From the NCBI RefSeq assembly GCF_004005865.1, contig NZ_SACN01000006.1:1-64000 (forward strand): DNA of 64,000 nucleotides. Reading direction: 5' to 3'. Below, one piece after another: positions 17,611 to 26,707 of the stretch; positions within the stretch are counted from its first letter, which is position 1, and each line of letters begins with the position of its first letter. This DNA comes from Sphingomonas crocodyli (GTDB lineage Bacteria; Pseudomonadota; Alphaproteobacteria; Sphingomonadales; Sphingomonadaceae). Below the pieces are notes generated by a model, which saw only the letters and a program-made list of their open reading frames with translations, was not told the origin of the DNA and did not search any database. A program made the position numbers and the translations under genes.

Positions 17611-17913
17611 ATGCGCGATCAGGTTCCTTCCCATTGGCGGGGCGCGATCCTCGTCTGTTCGAAATGTTCGAAGAAGGTCGGCGGCGGCTTCGGCCCCAAG
17701 GGCAAGACGCGGCTTGCCAAGGCGCTGCGCGAACTGGGCAACGGGAAGAAGGGGCGCAGGGCCGATTTCGGCGTGATCGAGACGGGGTGCCTGAAGCTCT
17801 GCCCGAAGAAGGCGGTGGTCGCGATCGACGCGAGCCGCCCGCGCGACTGGCTGCTGATCGAGCCGGGAACCCCGATCGAGACGGTCGCCGAGCGGCTGGG
17901 TCTTTCGACCTAG
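17611..17913 (+). CDS. Small (2Fe-2S) ferredoxin-like protein
   Basis: 100 aa. Four cysteines: Cys16 and Cys19 (LVCSKCSKK) and Cys60 and Cys64 (ETGCLKLCPKKAVV). The C-x3-C half and the fold pattern resemble thioredoxin-like [2Fe-2S] ferredoxins, but their first cysteine pair is normally spaced much wider than the C-x2-C here. A basic loop (KGKTRLAKALRELGNGKKGRR) lies between. Probably electron transfer or Fe-S carriage. Its stop shares CTAG with the convergent TetR stop. The ATG at 17611 is preferred over 17560. Confidence 0.75.
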   Translation: MRDQVPSHWRGAILVCSKCSKKVGGGFGPKGKTRLAKALRELGNGKKGRRADFGVIETGCLKLCPKKAVVAIDASRPRDWLLIEPGTPIETVAERLGLST

Positions 17914-18506
17914 TCAGCCTTCGCGCATGATGCCGTGAGCATTCCGACGATCATCGCCGCAGCATAATTAGCCGTATCCTCGGCGCTCAGTTGCGGCTTG
18001 GACAGCGAACGATTGCCCAGCCCGAACAGGATCGCGAGCAGCATCTCCTCCGCCGCAGCCAGCCGGTCGCCCGTGATATTGGCATTGGTGCTGACAATGA
18101 GATCGCGCAGCTTCGCGCGGTAGCGATCACAGAAAACGCCAATCCCCTCGCCGATCGCCGGATTGCGGAATCCTTCGGCCAGAATCTCGAAGGTCAGCGC
18201 CTCTTCGCCGGCGGTCAGCGTATCGAACGCGATGGTGCGAAAGCCCTCCTGCGCGCTCATCCGCCCTTCGGCGACGGCGCTGCGAATCTCGGCCATACTC
18301 GCGATCTGTGCCTCGGTATCATCCTCGATAATCGCGGCGATCATCTCGCTCTTGTTCGCGAAAAGCCGGTAGATCTGCCCCACGCTGATCCCCGCCCGTT
18401 CGGACAGTTCGGCCATCGCCGTCTGATGAAAACCCCGCTCCTGGAAGAGTTTACGCGCGGTTGCGACCACCTGCGCGCGTCCTCCGTCGGCCATTCTTTT
18501 CGTCAT
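17910..18506 (-). CDS. TetR/AcrR family regulator of the adjacent RND efflux operon
   Basis: 198 aa from the ATG at 18506 (GGAGAGG just upstream; 18539 is an alternative). N-terminal helix-turn-helix: ARKLFQERGFHQTAMAELSERAGISVGQIYRLFANKSEMIAAII, the standard TetR layout. The remainder is a ligand-binding helical domain. Divergent from an RND pump operon, with an 18-bp palindrome (18566-18583) between them, so it most likely represses the pump and perhaps itself until a drug or metabolite binds. Confidence 0.9.
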   Translation of the reverse strand: MTKRMADGGRAQVVATARKLFQERGFHQTAMAELSERAGISVGQIYRLFANKSEMIAAIIEDDTEAQIASMAEIRSAVAEGRMSAQEGFRTIAFDTLTAGEEALTFEILAEGFRNPAIGEGIGVFCDRYRAKLRDLIVSTNANITGDRLAAAEEMLLAILFGLGNRSLSKPQLSAEDTANYAAAMIVGMLTASCAKAD

Positions 18507-18565
18507 GTCCTCTCCAAATCCCCCCTTGATCCTTTCCATCGTCCGGCTTATTGCGCCGCAGCAAT

Positions 18566-18583
18566 GGAATGAACGTTCATTCC
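18566..18583. promoter_or_regulatory. Candidate TetR operator (18-bp perfect palindrome)
   Basis: GGAATGAACGTTCATTCC is fully self-complementary and lies between the divergent tetR and RND operon. The core TGAACGTTCA is of the kind bound by efflux-associated TetR repressors. It ends 7 nt before the ATG at 18591 (22 nt before 18606) and is 59 nt from the tetR start. Confidence 0.8.
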
Positions 18584-18590
18584 TTTTATC

Positions 18591-19778
18591 ATGTCAGGCC
18601 CCTTCATGCCACAAAAGTCTCGCGCCCATATCCTGCCGATTTCGGCGGCCCTGCTCCTGCTCGCCGGTTGCGGCGCACAGCAGCCCCCCGCGCCGCCGCC
18701 GCCCGAAGTGGGCGTGGTGACGCTGAAGGCCGAGCCGGTGACGCTGGCGACCGAATTGCCGGGCCGCGTCTCCGCACTGGAAACGTCGGAGGTGCGCCCG
18801 CAGGTGAGCGGCATCGTCGAGCGGCGATTCTTCGAACAGGGCTCGCTCGTCCGTAAAGGCCAGATCCTCTACCAGATCCAGGACGCGCCCTATCGCGCGG
18901 CGCTGGCGACCGCGCAGGGCAATCTGGCGATGGCGCAGGCCGCGATCCGCGCGAGCCAGCTGCAGGCCGAACGCTATCACCGCCTGCTCGCGATCAAGGG
19001 CGTGAGCCAGCAGGAGGTCGACAATGCCGACGCGTCGGCGGACCAGGCGCGCGCGACCGTGCAGGCGCGCAAGGCAGAGGTGCAGGCCGCGCGCATCAAC
19101 CTGGATTTCACCCGCGTTCGCGCGCCGATCAGCGGCCGGATCGGTCGATCGATCGTGACGGCGGGTGCGCTGGTCCAGACCGGACAGGCGGACGCGCTGG
19201 CGACGATTCAGGGCATGGGCCGCGTCTATGTCGACGTAACCCAGCCGGCGGCCGAACTGCTCGACCTCAAGGAAGCGGTGCGCGCGGGCAAGGTGAGCCG
19301 CGACGGCGCCGATGCCGCGCGCGTCGCCTTGATCCTGCCCAACGGCAAGACCTATCCGGTCGAAGGGCATCTGGAGTTTTCCGAAGTCACGGTCGATCCG
19401 TCGTCCGGATCGGTGACGGTGCGGGCGACCTTCCCCAATCCCGACGGGACTTTGCTGCCCGGCATGTATGTGCGCGCCAAGCTGGTCGAAGGCGTGCGCC
19501 GCGCGGCGGTGCTCGCGCCGCAGCAGGGCGTGACGCGCGACGAACGCGGCAATTCGGTCGCTCTGGTCGTCGGCAAGGGCGACAAGGTCGAGCAGCGCCA
19601 GCTGACCACCGATCGCGCGATCGGCGACAAGTGGGTCGTCACCGACGGTCTGAAGCCGGGCGATCGCCTGATCGTCGAAGGGCTTTTGAACGTGCGGCCG
19701 GGCCAGCAGGTCGTGGCCAAGGCGCCCGAGCAGGTCGCCGTCGCCAGCGCCCCGAGCGGCGCCAAGGGCGGGAACTGA
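18591..19778 (+). CDS. RND efflux periplasmic adaptor lipoprotein
   Basis: 395 aa. Lipoprotein signal with [11 protein letters not shown], then a proline-rich spacer. The membrane-fusion pattern is present: [33 protein letters not shown] (lipoyl half), a coiled-coil hairpin to about residue 165, and [21 protein letters not shown] (second lipoyl half), followed by beta-barrel and membrane-proximal domains. Bridges the AcrB-type pump and the outer-membrane channel encoded next. Start choice is uncertain: neither ATG 18591 nor 18606 has a clear Shine-Dalgarno. Confidence 0.93.
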   Translation: MSGPFMPQKSRAHILPISAALLLLAGCGAQQPPAPPPPEVGVVTLKAEPVTLATELPGRVSALETSEVRPQVSGIVERRFFEQGSLVRKGQILYQIQDAPYRAALATAQGNLAMAQAAIRASQLQAERYHRLLAIKGVSQQEVDNADASADQARATVQARKAEVQAARINLDFTRVRAPISGRIGRSIVTAGALVQTGQADALATIQGMGRVYVDVTQPAAELLDLKEAVRAGKVSRDGADAARVALILPNGKTYPVEGHLEFSEVTVDPSSGSVTVRATFPNPDGTLLPGMYVRAKLVEGVRRAAVLAPQQGVTRDERGNSVALVVGKGDKVEQRQLTTDRAIGDKWVVTDGLKPGDRLIVEGLLNVRPGQQVVAKAPEQVAVASAPSGAKGGN

Positions 19779-19785
19779 TCGCGCT

Positions 19786-22700
19786 ATGTCACGCTATTTC
19801 ATCAACCGGCCGATCTTCGCCTGGGTCATCGCGATCGTGATGATGCTGGCGGGCGTGCTCGCCATCCGATCGCTGTCGATCGCCCAATATCCCGAAATCG
19901 CGCCGCCCGGCGTCGTGATCTCGACCATCTATCCGGGCGCCGACGCCCAGACGCTCGAAAACACCACGACGCAGGTGATCGAGCAGCAGATGAAGGGCCT
20001 CGACAACCTGCGCTACTTCGCGTCGTCGAGCGACAGCGCGGGCAATCTGACGGTCACGTTGACCTTCGAACAGGGCACCGATCCCGACATCGCGCAGGTG
20101 CAGGTGCAGAACAAGCTGCAACAGGCGACCCCGCTGCTGCCGCGTGAAGTGCAGCAGCAGGGGCTGCGCGTCGCAAAGTCGAGCGCGACCTTCCTGCTCG
20201 TCACCGCCATCTATTCGGAAGATGGCAGCCACGATCAGATCGATCTGGGCGACTTCATCGCCGCCAAGCTGCAGGATCCGCTGAGCCGCATCACCGGGGT
20301 CGGCGACACCCAGATCCTGGGCGCGCAATATGCGATGCGCATCTGGGTCGATCCGCTGAAGCTGAGCAACCTTTCGCTGACGATCAACGACGTGACCACC
20401 GCGATCCAGGCGCAGAACGCGCAGGTTTCGGCGGGTCAGGTCGGATCGCTGCCCGCGCCCAAGGGGCAGGCGCTCAACGCGATCATCACCGCGCAGACGC
20501 GGCTGACCACGCCCGAAGAGTTCCGCAACATCATCCTGCGCAGCAATGCGGACGGGTCGCTGGTCAAGATGTCGGACGTCGCGCGCGTCGAACTGGGTTC
20601 GGAAAATTACAGCTTCGACGCCAAGTTCAACGGCAAGCCTTCGTCGGGCCTGGGCATCAAGCTGGCCCCCGGCGCGAACGCGCTGCAGACCGTGGAGGAC
20701 GTGAAGGCCAAGATCGCCGAACTGTCCAAGGATTTCCCGGCCGACATCAAGATCGATTACCCGCTCGACAACTCCACCTTCGTCCAGCTGTCGATCGAGC
20801 AGGTGATCCACACGCTGATCGAGGCGGTCGTCCTGGTCTTCCTGGTCATGTTCCTGTTCCTGCAGAACTGGCGCGCGACGATCATCCCGACGATCGCGGT
20901 GCCGGTGGTTCTGCTCGGTTCGTTCGCGATCCTCTACGCGGCTGGGTTCACGATCAACACGCTGACCCTGTTCGGCATGGTGCTGGCGATCGGCCTGCTC
21001 GTCGACGACGCGATCGTCGTCGTGGAGAATGTCGAGCGCCTGATCCAGGAGGAGAAGCTGAGTCCCAAGGACGCCGCGATCAAGTCGATGGACGAGATTT
21101 CGGGCGCGCTGGTCGGCATCGGCCTGGTCCTGTCGGCGGTGTTCCTGCCGATGGCGTTCTTCGGCGGATCGACCGGCGTGATCTATCGCCAGTTTTCGAT
21201 CACGATCGTGTCGTCGATGGTGCTGTCGGTGCTGGTCGCGCTGGTGCTGACGCCCGCCTTGTGCGCGACGATCCTGAAGCCGCACGGCCACGGACATGGC
21301 GGCGCATCGCATCTGGGCGGGCCGATGGGCCGTTTCTTCGCCTGGTTCAACGACGCGTTCGATCGCACCCGCGACCGTTATGGCCGCAGCGTCGAGAAGG
21401 TCGAGCGCAACTGGAAACGGACGGTTGGCGTCTATGCGCTGATCATGGTCGGTCTGGGCGCGATCTTCATGCGCCTGCCGGGCGGCTTCCTGCCCGCCGA
21501 GGATCAGGGGCTGCTGTTCACGCAGGTCACGATGCCGATCGGCAGCACGATCGAGGAGACGCAGCGCACGCTCGATCGCGTCACCGACCATTATCTGAAG
21601 GACGAGAAGGCCAATATCGACTCGATCTTCACGATCGCAGGCTTCGGCTTCGTGGGTCAGGGCCAGAATGTCGGCATCGCCTTCGTCCGCGCCAAGGGCT
21701 GGGACGATCGCAAGGGCGACGATGCCAAGGTTCCCGCGATCGCGAACCGCGCCAATGCCGCGTTCCAGAAGATCCGTTCGGGCCAGGTGATCGCCTTCGG
21801 CCCGCCCGCGATGCTCGAACTGGGCAATGCCGACGGCTTCGACTTCCAGCTGAAGGACAATGGCAATATCGGCCATGCCAAGCTGCTCGCGGCGCGCAAT
21901 CAGTTGCTGCAGGCGGCGGCCGCCGACCCGCGACTGATGATGGTCCGCCCGAACGGGATCGAGGATTCGCCCCAGATCAAGCTGGACGTCGATCAGCCGC
22001 GCGCCGGTGCGCTCGGCCTGGCGCTTGGCGACATCAACACCACGCTCAGCACCGCGTTCGGCGGCGCTTATGTCAACGACTTCATCGATCGCGGGCGCGT
22101 GAAGAAGGTGTTCGTCCAGGCGGACGATCAGTTCCGCACCACCCCGGATTCGATCGGCGACCTCTATGTCCGCGCGACGAACGGGACGATGGCCCCCTTC
22201 TCCTCCTTCGCGTCGACGCACTGGACCTTCGGACCGCAGAAGCTGGAACGCTATAATGGCGTGCCGTCGATGCAGATCCAGGGATCGCCTGCCCCCGGCC
22301 AGAGCAGTGGTGCCGCGATGAAGGCGATGGAGGAAATCGCCGCCAAGCTGCCCGCAGGCGCGGGCTTCGAATGGACGGGCCTGAGCTACGAACAGCAGCT
22401 TTCGTCGGGGCAGGCGCCCGCGCTCTACGCGCTGTCGCTGCTGATCGTGTTCCTGTGCCTTGCCGCACTCTACGAAAGCTGGTCGATCCCGATCGCCGTG
22501 CTGCTCGTGGTACCGCTGGGCGTGGTCGGCGCGGTGCTGGCCGCGTGGATCGTCGGGCTGAACAACGACATCTATCTGCAGGTCGGCCTGATTACCACGG
22601 TGGGCGTGTCGGCGAAGAATGCGATCCTGATCGTCGAGTTCGCCGAGGAAAAGATGCGCGAGGGGCTGAATGCCGGTGAAGCCGCGCTGGAGGCCGCCAA

Positions 22701-22968
22701 GCTGCGCCTGCGCCCGATCCTGATGACCAGCTTCGCCTTCATCTTCGGCGTGCTGCCGCTGGCGCTGTCGAAGGGTGCGGGTTCGGGCGGGCAGAATGCG
22801 ATCGGCTGGTCGGTGGTGGGCGGTATGCTGTCTGCGACCGTGCTCGCCATCTTCTTCGTGCCCACCTTCTTCCGGCTGGTGAAGCGCATGTTCCGACAGG
22901 ACAAGGCGCACACGCCAGCCCCCCGCGACGCCACGCCGTCCGGCGACATGCGCCCGCAGGAGGCCTGA
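19786..22968 (+). CDS. RND efflux inner-membrane transporter (HAE1/AcrB family)
   Basis: 1060 aa, full length. N-terminal [37 protein letters not shown] is a diagnostic HAE1 start. The proton-relay residues are visible: the Asp pair in [17 protein letters not shown] (TM4) and the Lys in [15 protein letters not shown] (TM10). Two large periplasmic loops follow TM1 and TM7. Exports hydrophobic drugs or metabolites using proton motive force. 7 nt after the adaptor stop and 1 nt before the channel gene. Confidence 0.96.
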   Translation: MSRYFINRPIFAWVIAIVMMLAGVLAIRSLSIAQYPEIAPPGVVISTIYPGADAQTLENTTTQVIEQQMKGLDNLRYFASSSDSAGNLTVTLTFEQGTDPDIAQVQVQNKLQQATPLLPREVQQQGLRVAKSSATFLLVTAIYSEDGSHDQIDLGDFIAAKLQDPLSRITGVGDTQILGAQYAMRIWVDPLKLSNLSLTINDVTTAIQAQNAQVSAGQVGSLPAPKGQALNAIITAQTRLTTPEEFRNIILRSNADGSLVKMSDVARVELGSENYSFDAKFNGKPSSGLGIKLAPGANALQTVEDVKAKIAELSKDFPADIKIDYPLDNSTFVQLSIEQVIHTLIEAVVLVFLVMFLFLQNWRATIIPTIAVPVVLLGSFAILYAAGFTINTLTLFGMVLAIGLLVDDAIVVVENVERLIQEEKLSPKDAAIKSMDEISGALVGIGLVLSAVFLPMAFFGGSTGVIYRQFSITIVSSMVLSVLVALVLTPALCATILKPHGHGHGGASHLGGPMGRFFAWFNDAFDRTRDRYGRSVEKVERNWKRTVGVYALIMVGLGAIFMRLPGGFLPAEDQGLLFTQVTMPIGSTIEETQRTLDRVTDHYLKDEKANIDSIFTIAGFGFVGQGQNVGIAFVRAKGWDDRKGDDAKVPAIANRANAAFQKIRSGQVIAFGPPAMLELGNADGFDFQLKDNGNIGHAKLLAARNQLLQAAAADPRLMMVRPNGIEDSPQIKLDVDQPRAGALGLALGDINTTLSTAFGGAYVNDFIDRGRVKKVFVQADDQFRTTPDSIGDLYVRATNGTMAPFSSFASTHWTFGPQKLERYNGVPSMQIQGSPAPGQSSGAAMKAMEEIAAKLPAGAGFEWTGLSYEQQLSSGQAPALYALSLLIVFLCLAALYESWSIPIAVLLVVPLGVVGAVLAAWIVGLNNDIYLQVGLITTVGVSAKNAILIVEFAEEKMREGLNAGEAALEAAKLRLRPILMTSFAFIFGVLPLALSKGAGSGGQNAIGWSVVGGMLSATVLAIFFVPTFFRLVKRMFRQDKAHTPAPRDATPSGDMRPQEA

Positions 22969-22969
22969 T

Positions 22970-24421
22970 ATGCGCAAGACCATCATCCTTCTCACCGCGA
23001 CGATGCTCGCGGGGTGCAACATGGCGCCGAAATATGTGCGGCCCGCCCTTCCCGTCCCCGCCGAGCTGCCGCGCGAGGCGAACGAGGCGGGCACCGATGC
23101 GGTGCAGCCCGCCGACCTCGCCTGGCGCGACTTCTTCGTCGACGATCGGCTGCGGCAGCTGATCGCCCTCGCGCTCGACAATAATCGCGACCTTCGGATC
23201 GCGCTGGCCAATGTCGAACAGGCGCGCGCGCAGTTTCGCGTCCAACAGGCCGATATCTTCCCGACGATCGGGACGACCGGCACCGCGACCTATCAGAAAA
23301 GCCCGGCGGGCCTCGCCGGTCTGGGCGGCGGCGCTGGTGGCATCGGCGGCGGGATCGGTGCGGGCGCCGGGGCGGCAGCCGGCGGCAGCACGCGCTTCGA
23401 CATCTATCAGGCCAATGTCGGAATTTCGGCGTGGGAGATCGACCTGTTCGGCCGCACCCGCAACCTGACCAAGGCCGCGCAGGAGCAATATTTCGCCAGC
23501 CGCGCCAACCGCGACGCGGCGCAGACTGCCCTCGTCGCGCAGACGGCGACCGCATGGCTGACGATGGCGGCCGATCAGGAACGGCTGCGCATCGCGCGCG
23601 ATACGCTGAAGGCGTTCGGCGAGACGCTGGAGATCACCCGCGGCCGCGCCCGCGAGGGGATCGCGTCCGATCTGGAGGTGCGACAGGCGCAGACCAGCTA
23701 TGATCAGGCGCGATCGGACATCGCATCGATCACCACGGTCGTCGCGCAGGATCGCAACATGCTGAACCTGCTCGCGGGCACGACGGTGGGCGCCGATCTG
23801 CTGCCCAACGGGCTTGACACGGTCGACACGACGATCGCGAACCTGCCGGCCGATCTTTCGTCCGAAGTGCTGCTGCGCCGCCCCGACATCGCGGCGGCCG
23901 AGCATCAGCTGCGCGCGGCCAATGCCAATATCGGCGCGGCGCGCGCGGCCTTCTTCCCGAAAATCTCGCTGACGGCGGCGTTCGGATCGCTCAGCCTGGG
24001 CCTGTCCAACCTGTTCGGTGACGGGAGCACGATGTGGTCGGTGGCGCCCAGCGCGACGCTGCCCATCTTCGACTTCGGGCGGAATGCGGGCAATCTGCGC
24101 TATGCCAAGGCGACCAAGGACGCGATGATCGCGACCTATGAAAAGGCGGTGCAGTCGGGCTTCCGCGAGGTGGCCGATGCTCTCGCACGGCGCGGGACGA
24201 TCGACGAGCAGTTGGACGCGCAACGATCGCTCGAGGATTCGGCGGGGGCGGCCTACCGGATCGCACATGGCCGGTATCAGGAAGGGGTCGACCCGTTCCT
24301 CACCACGCTCGACAGCCAGCGCAGCTGGTATTCGGCGCAACAGAGCCTGGTCGCCACCCGCCTCGCCCGGCAGAGCAACAGCGTCGAACTGTATCGCGCG
24401 CTGGGCGGCGGGTTGAGGTAG
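22970..24421 (+). CDS. NodT-family outer-membrane efflux lipoprotein
   Basis: 483 aa. Lipoprotein signal ending LAGCNMAPKYVRPA, which is the classic OprM/NodT start. Duplicated outer-membrane efflux repeats follow, with typical WEIDLFGRTRNL, EVLLRRPDIAAAEHQLRAANANIGAARAAFFP and SGFREVADALARR motifs. An unusual glycine/alanine run (about residues 109-138) is inserted in the first repeat. It completes the tripartite pump; one nt separates it from the RND gene. Confidence 0.93.
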   Translation: MRKTIILLTATMLAGCNMAPKYVRPALPVPAELPREANEAGTDAVQPADLAWRDFFVDDRLRQLIALALDNNRDLRIALANVEQARAQFRVQQADIFPTIGTTGTATYQKSPAGLAGLGGGAGGIGGGIGAGAGAAAGGSTRFDIYQANVGISAWEIDLFGRTRNLTKAAQEQYFASRANRDAAQTALVAQTATAWLTMAADQERLRIARDTLKAFGETLEITRGRAREGIASDLEVRQAQTSYDQARSDIASITTVVAQDRNMLNLLAGTTVGADLLPNGLDTVDTTIANLPADLSSEVLLRRPDIAAAEHQLRAANANIGAARAAFFPKISLTAAFGSLSLGLSNLFGDGSTMWSVAPSATLPIFDFGRNAGNLRYAKATKDAMIATYEKAVQSGFREVADALARRGTIDEQLDAQRSLEDSAGAAYRIAHGRYQEGVDPFLTTLDSQRSWYSAQQSLVATRLARQSNSVELYRALGGGLR

Positions 24422-24431
24422 CTACGCGCGC

Positions 24432-24473
24432 GGCGCATCGTCGAGGGTGCAGGAGCATCCACGACGATGCGCC
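24432..24473. terminator. Hairpin between convergent genes
   Basis: GGCGCATCGTCG (24432-24443) pairs perfectly with CGACGATGCGCC (24462-24473), with a weaker inner stem. It lies 10 nt past the efflux-operon stop and 19 nt past the facing lipoprotein stop. No T-run, so termination is inferred from position and stem strength. Confidence 0.5.
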
Positions 24474-24491
24474 ACGCGGGCAGCCTGCTCG

Positions 24492-24791
24492 CTATCTGCG
24501 AACGTAGTGACGACGCCCGCGGTCGTCCTGCCAGTAATTCCGGCCGCGGCCATCACGGTACACGTCACGACGCCTGCCATCATGGGTGATCGCGCCGATC
24601 ACGGCACCGCCAGCCGCGCCGATGGCCGCGCCTTCCACGACGTTGCCCCCGGCGATTGCCGATACGGCCGCGCCGCCGGCGGCGCCGAATAAGGCGCCGC
24701 GCGTGGCCGCTCTGCTTGCACCACGATCGGTTGCACAAGCTGACGTCATCAGCGCCGCAGCACCACATATCGAGATCATCACGAAACGCAT
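24492..24791 (-). CDS. Glycine-zipper surface protein with lipoprotein-like signal
   Basis: 99 aa from the ATG at 24791 (GGGGAG upstream). Signal peptide with SICGAAALMTSACATD, a plausible lipobox. A glycine-zipper stretch, LFGAAGGAAVSAIAGG then AAIGAAGGAVIGAITHD, forms two short membrane-like helices. The C-terminus is basic and aromatic (RRRDVYRDGRGRNYWQDD). Small glycine-zipper 2TM proteins sit in or on the outer membrane; exact role unknown. The upstream in-frame extension to 24908 is implausible. Confidence 0.8.
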   Translation of the reverse strand: MRFVMISICGAAALMTSACATDRGASRAATRGALFGAAGGAAVSAIAGGNVVEGAAIGAAGGAVIGAITHDGRRRDVYRDGRGRNYWQDDRGRRHYVRR

Positions 24792-24937
24792 GAAACTCCC
24801 CTCAGAAAATCCGTGAGTATTTGCGCAACGCGGGATCAAGGCGGAGGATGCGTTACAAAGTATGTCGCCGCCGATGATGGCAGCGGACCCTTTCCCATAA
24901 ATTTGCAATAACTTGCCGAAATTTCGATGCGAGGCGG

Positions 24938-25585
24938 CTAGGCGATCGCGCCGGTCGTTCCCGCCAAAGCCGAGGCGACGCGTGCGCGCACATCATCCGG
25001 CGTGCCCGAAGCATCGACGACGATGTGCCGCGCGGGATCGCGTGTCGCCTGATCGAGGAAGGACTGACGGATACGGCGGTGGAAAGCGAGGTCGAGCGTT
25101 TCGAAGCGCCCCTCGTCGATCGCCGATGCGGACAGCCGATTGCGGCTGCGCGCCAGCCCGATTTCGGGATCGAGATCGAGGATGATCGTCAGGTCGGGCC
25201 AGACATCGCCGACAACGTCGCGATGCAGCCCACGGATCAGATCCTCCGCCATGCCGCGCCCCGCGCCCTGATAGGCGATGGTTGATCCGACATAGCGATC
25301 GGAGACGACTGCCGCCCCGCGCGCGAGCGCGGGCGTGATGACGCGCCGGACATGTTCAACGCGCGCCGCCGTCATCAACAGCAGTTCGGAATGCGGATCC
25401 CAGGCATCGTCCTGCCCCGACAGGATCAGCGCGCGGATCGCCTCGCCCTGCGGCGTACCGCCCGGCTCACGCGTCGCGATCACTTCCTGCCCGCGGCCGC
25501 GCAGCAGATCGACCAGATAGCCGACCATGCCGCTCTTGCCGCAGCCGTCGACCCCTTCGATCGCATAGAAACCCGCACGGTTCAT
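24938..25585 (-). CDS. tmk: Thymidylate kinase (dTMP kinase)
   Basis: 215 aa. P-loop GVDGCGKS at 11-18, then [19 protein letters not shown] (dTMP binding), [34 protein letters not shown] and a LID-like [17 protein letters not shown]. Makes dTDP from dTMP. The P-loop is followed by Gly-Met rather than the common Thr-Gln, and Tyr-Val-Gly replaces the usual Phe/Tyr-x-Asp after DR, so it could be a divergent paralogue (inference). The ATG at 25585 is chosen by homology to the family's usual start. Confidence 0.82.
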   Translation of the reverse strand: MNRAGFYAIEGVDGCGKSGMVGYLVDLLRGRGQEVIATREPGGTPQGEAIRALILSGQDDAWDPHSELLLMTAARVEHVRRVITPALARGAAVVSDRYVGSTIAYQGAGRGMAEDLIRGLHRDVVGDVWPDLTIILDLDPEIGLARSRNRLSASAIDEGRFETLDLAFHRRIRQSFLDQATRDPARHIVVDASGTPDDVRARVASALAGTTGAIA

Positions 25586-25662
25586 GACGATCGCACTGTC
25601 ATGAAACCGCCTGGGCCTCAAAGGGATTTTCGGCGGGCCTTCGCCCTATCGATGCCCGCGCC

Positions 25663-26040
25663 TCAATCCTTCTGGGTCGGTGTCGGCGGGGTGAAGGAGC
25701 CGGCCGGCATGAAGCGGGTCCGCTCGGCCGCCGGGGTCGGCGGGGGCGGCGGCGCTTCGGCGGCCTTCACCACGTCCGGATTGACCAGCTTCTGCGTCGC
25801 GCGGCCGGGCTTGTAGCCGGCGTCGGTGAGCCGCTTGTAGTAGAGGCCATTGTACAGGAACGGCCACACCAGCAGCCAGGTAAGCCCGCCGGTGACGATA
25901 TCCGTCGCCAGCATGATCCCGCCCCAGAAGATATCGCCGCGCATGAAGGCCGGGATCGGCCCGAACAGCAAAGTCGTCCACGAATAGCCCGCAGGCGCTT
26001 CCTTCGTATCGCCCGTTTCGATGTTGGTCAGCGTTGCCAT
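25663..26040 (-). CDS. Small membrane protein (DUF2628/HrgC-like)
   Basis: 125 aa from the ATG at 26040. A short polar N-terminus leads into hydrophobic segments around WTTLLFGPIPAFMRGD and FWGGIMLATDIVTGGLTWLLVWPFLYN, then a YYKRLTDAGYKPG loop. This WxxLFGPxPAFxRGD layout resembles small DUF2628-type inner-membrane proteins. The C-terminal third is proline-rich and probably disordered. Function not recognised. Confidence 0.7.
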   Translation of the reverse strand: MATLTNIETGDTKEAPAGYSWTTLLFGPIPAFMRGDIFWGGIMLATDIVTGGLTWLLVWPFLYNGLYYKRLTDAGYKPGRATQKLVNPDVVKAAEAPPPPPTPAAERTRFMPAGSFTPPTPTQKD

Positions 26041-26124
26041 GATCCCATCCCCTGTTCTGCCTGAACCTGCGCCAACGCGACTTACCCGACAAGCGATTCG
26101 CACAAAGTGATGGCAGTCACATGA

Positions 26125-26421
26125 TCAGTCGGGGAACAGGATCGCTTCGTAATCCCGCGCGCCATGCAAAACGCGAAGGATCGTTACAGCGTCTGCAGCG
26201 ACCCGATAGAAGATCAGATAATTTCCGTGCACACGCCGACGGATACCAGACGATTCATAGCGCGCGATTAGCGGATAGGCCGACGGGAAATCGATCAGGG
26301 CATTACACGTGGCGTAGATGTCGGTGATGAACCTGTCGGCGCGGTCGAGATCATCACGCCCGATGAAATCGCCGATATCGCGAAGATCATCCAGCGCCGC
26401 AGCGGTTAGCTGGACGATCAC
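26125..26421 (-). CDS. parE: RelE/ParE family toxin
   Basis: 98 aa, GTG start at 26421 overlapping the antitoxin stop (GTGA). ParE-fold pattern: VQLTAAALDDLRDIGDFIGRDDLDRADRFITDIYATCNAL, then GIRRRVHGNYLIFYRVAADAVTILRVLHGARDYEAIL. ParE toxins poison gyrase; related RelE toxins cut mRNA. The toxin comes second, as usual for parDE. No truncation is evident, so the module is probably functional. Confidence 0.9.
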   Translation of the reverse strand: MIVQLTAAALDDLRDIGDFIGRDDLDRADRFITDIYATCNALIDFPSAYPLIARYESSGIRRRVHGNYLIFYRVAADAVTILRVLHGARDYEAILFPD

Positions 26422-26675
26422 CGCCGTTCGCGGGCCATCGTTTGATATCTTTTCCGGAGGTCGGCGAAGGCTTCCTCCGCATCGACGACGCGGCCGGCGT
26501 CAGCATCGGCGATGCCACGCGCCAGCGCAGCATCAAGCGATGCCAGCCGCGCCTCGCGATCCTGGATCAGGCGGACGCCCTCCCGCAACACCTCGCTCTT
26601 GCTATTGTAGCGGCCCGTCGCGACGAGGTCGGCGACGAAGGCTTCGAGGGTCTTGCCGAGGTCTGCGCTGATCAT
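26418..26675 (-). CDS. parD: ParD-like ribbon-helix-helix antitoxin
   Basis: 85 aa. N-terminal MISADLGKTLEAFVADLVATGRYNSKSEVLREGVRLIQDRE is the ParD ribbon-helix-helix; the acidic C-terminal tail (DADAGRVVDAEEAFADL) would wrap the toxin. Overlaps parE by 4 nt. The gene begins 33 nt after the aroB stop, and two 8-bp direct repeats fill that gap. Confidence 0.88.
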   Translation of the reverse strand: MISADLGKTLEAFVADLVATGRYNSKSEVLREGVRLIQDREARLASLDAALARGIADADAGRVVDAEEAFADLRKRYQTMARERR

Positions 26676-26684
26676 GGGCGCAGT

Positions 26685-26702
26685 TTATCAACTATTATCA
26701 AC
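26685..26702. promoter_or_regulatory. Candidate ParD operator: two direct repeats
   Basis: TTATCAAC occurs twice (26685-26692 and 26695-26702) with a 10-bp period, placing both on one face of the helix. They lie in the 32-nt gap between the aroB stop and the parD start, 10-27 nt upstream of the start codon. The A/T-rich sequence stands out from the GC-rich surroundings. Confidence 0.55.
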
Positions 26703-26707
26703 AGCCG

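Noticed and set aside
19789..23283. A 1164-codon open frame antisense to the RND transporter and channel genes
   Set aside because: It mirrors highly GC-rich coding DNA, has Arg/Asp/His-rich low-complexity composition, no domain motif, and lies wholly antisense to well-supported genes.
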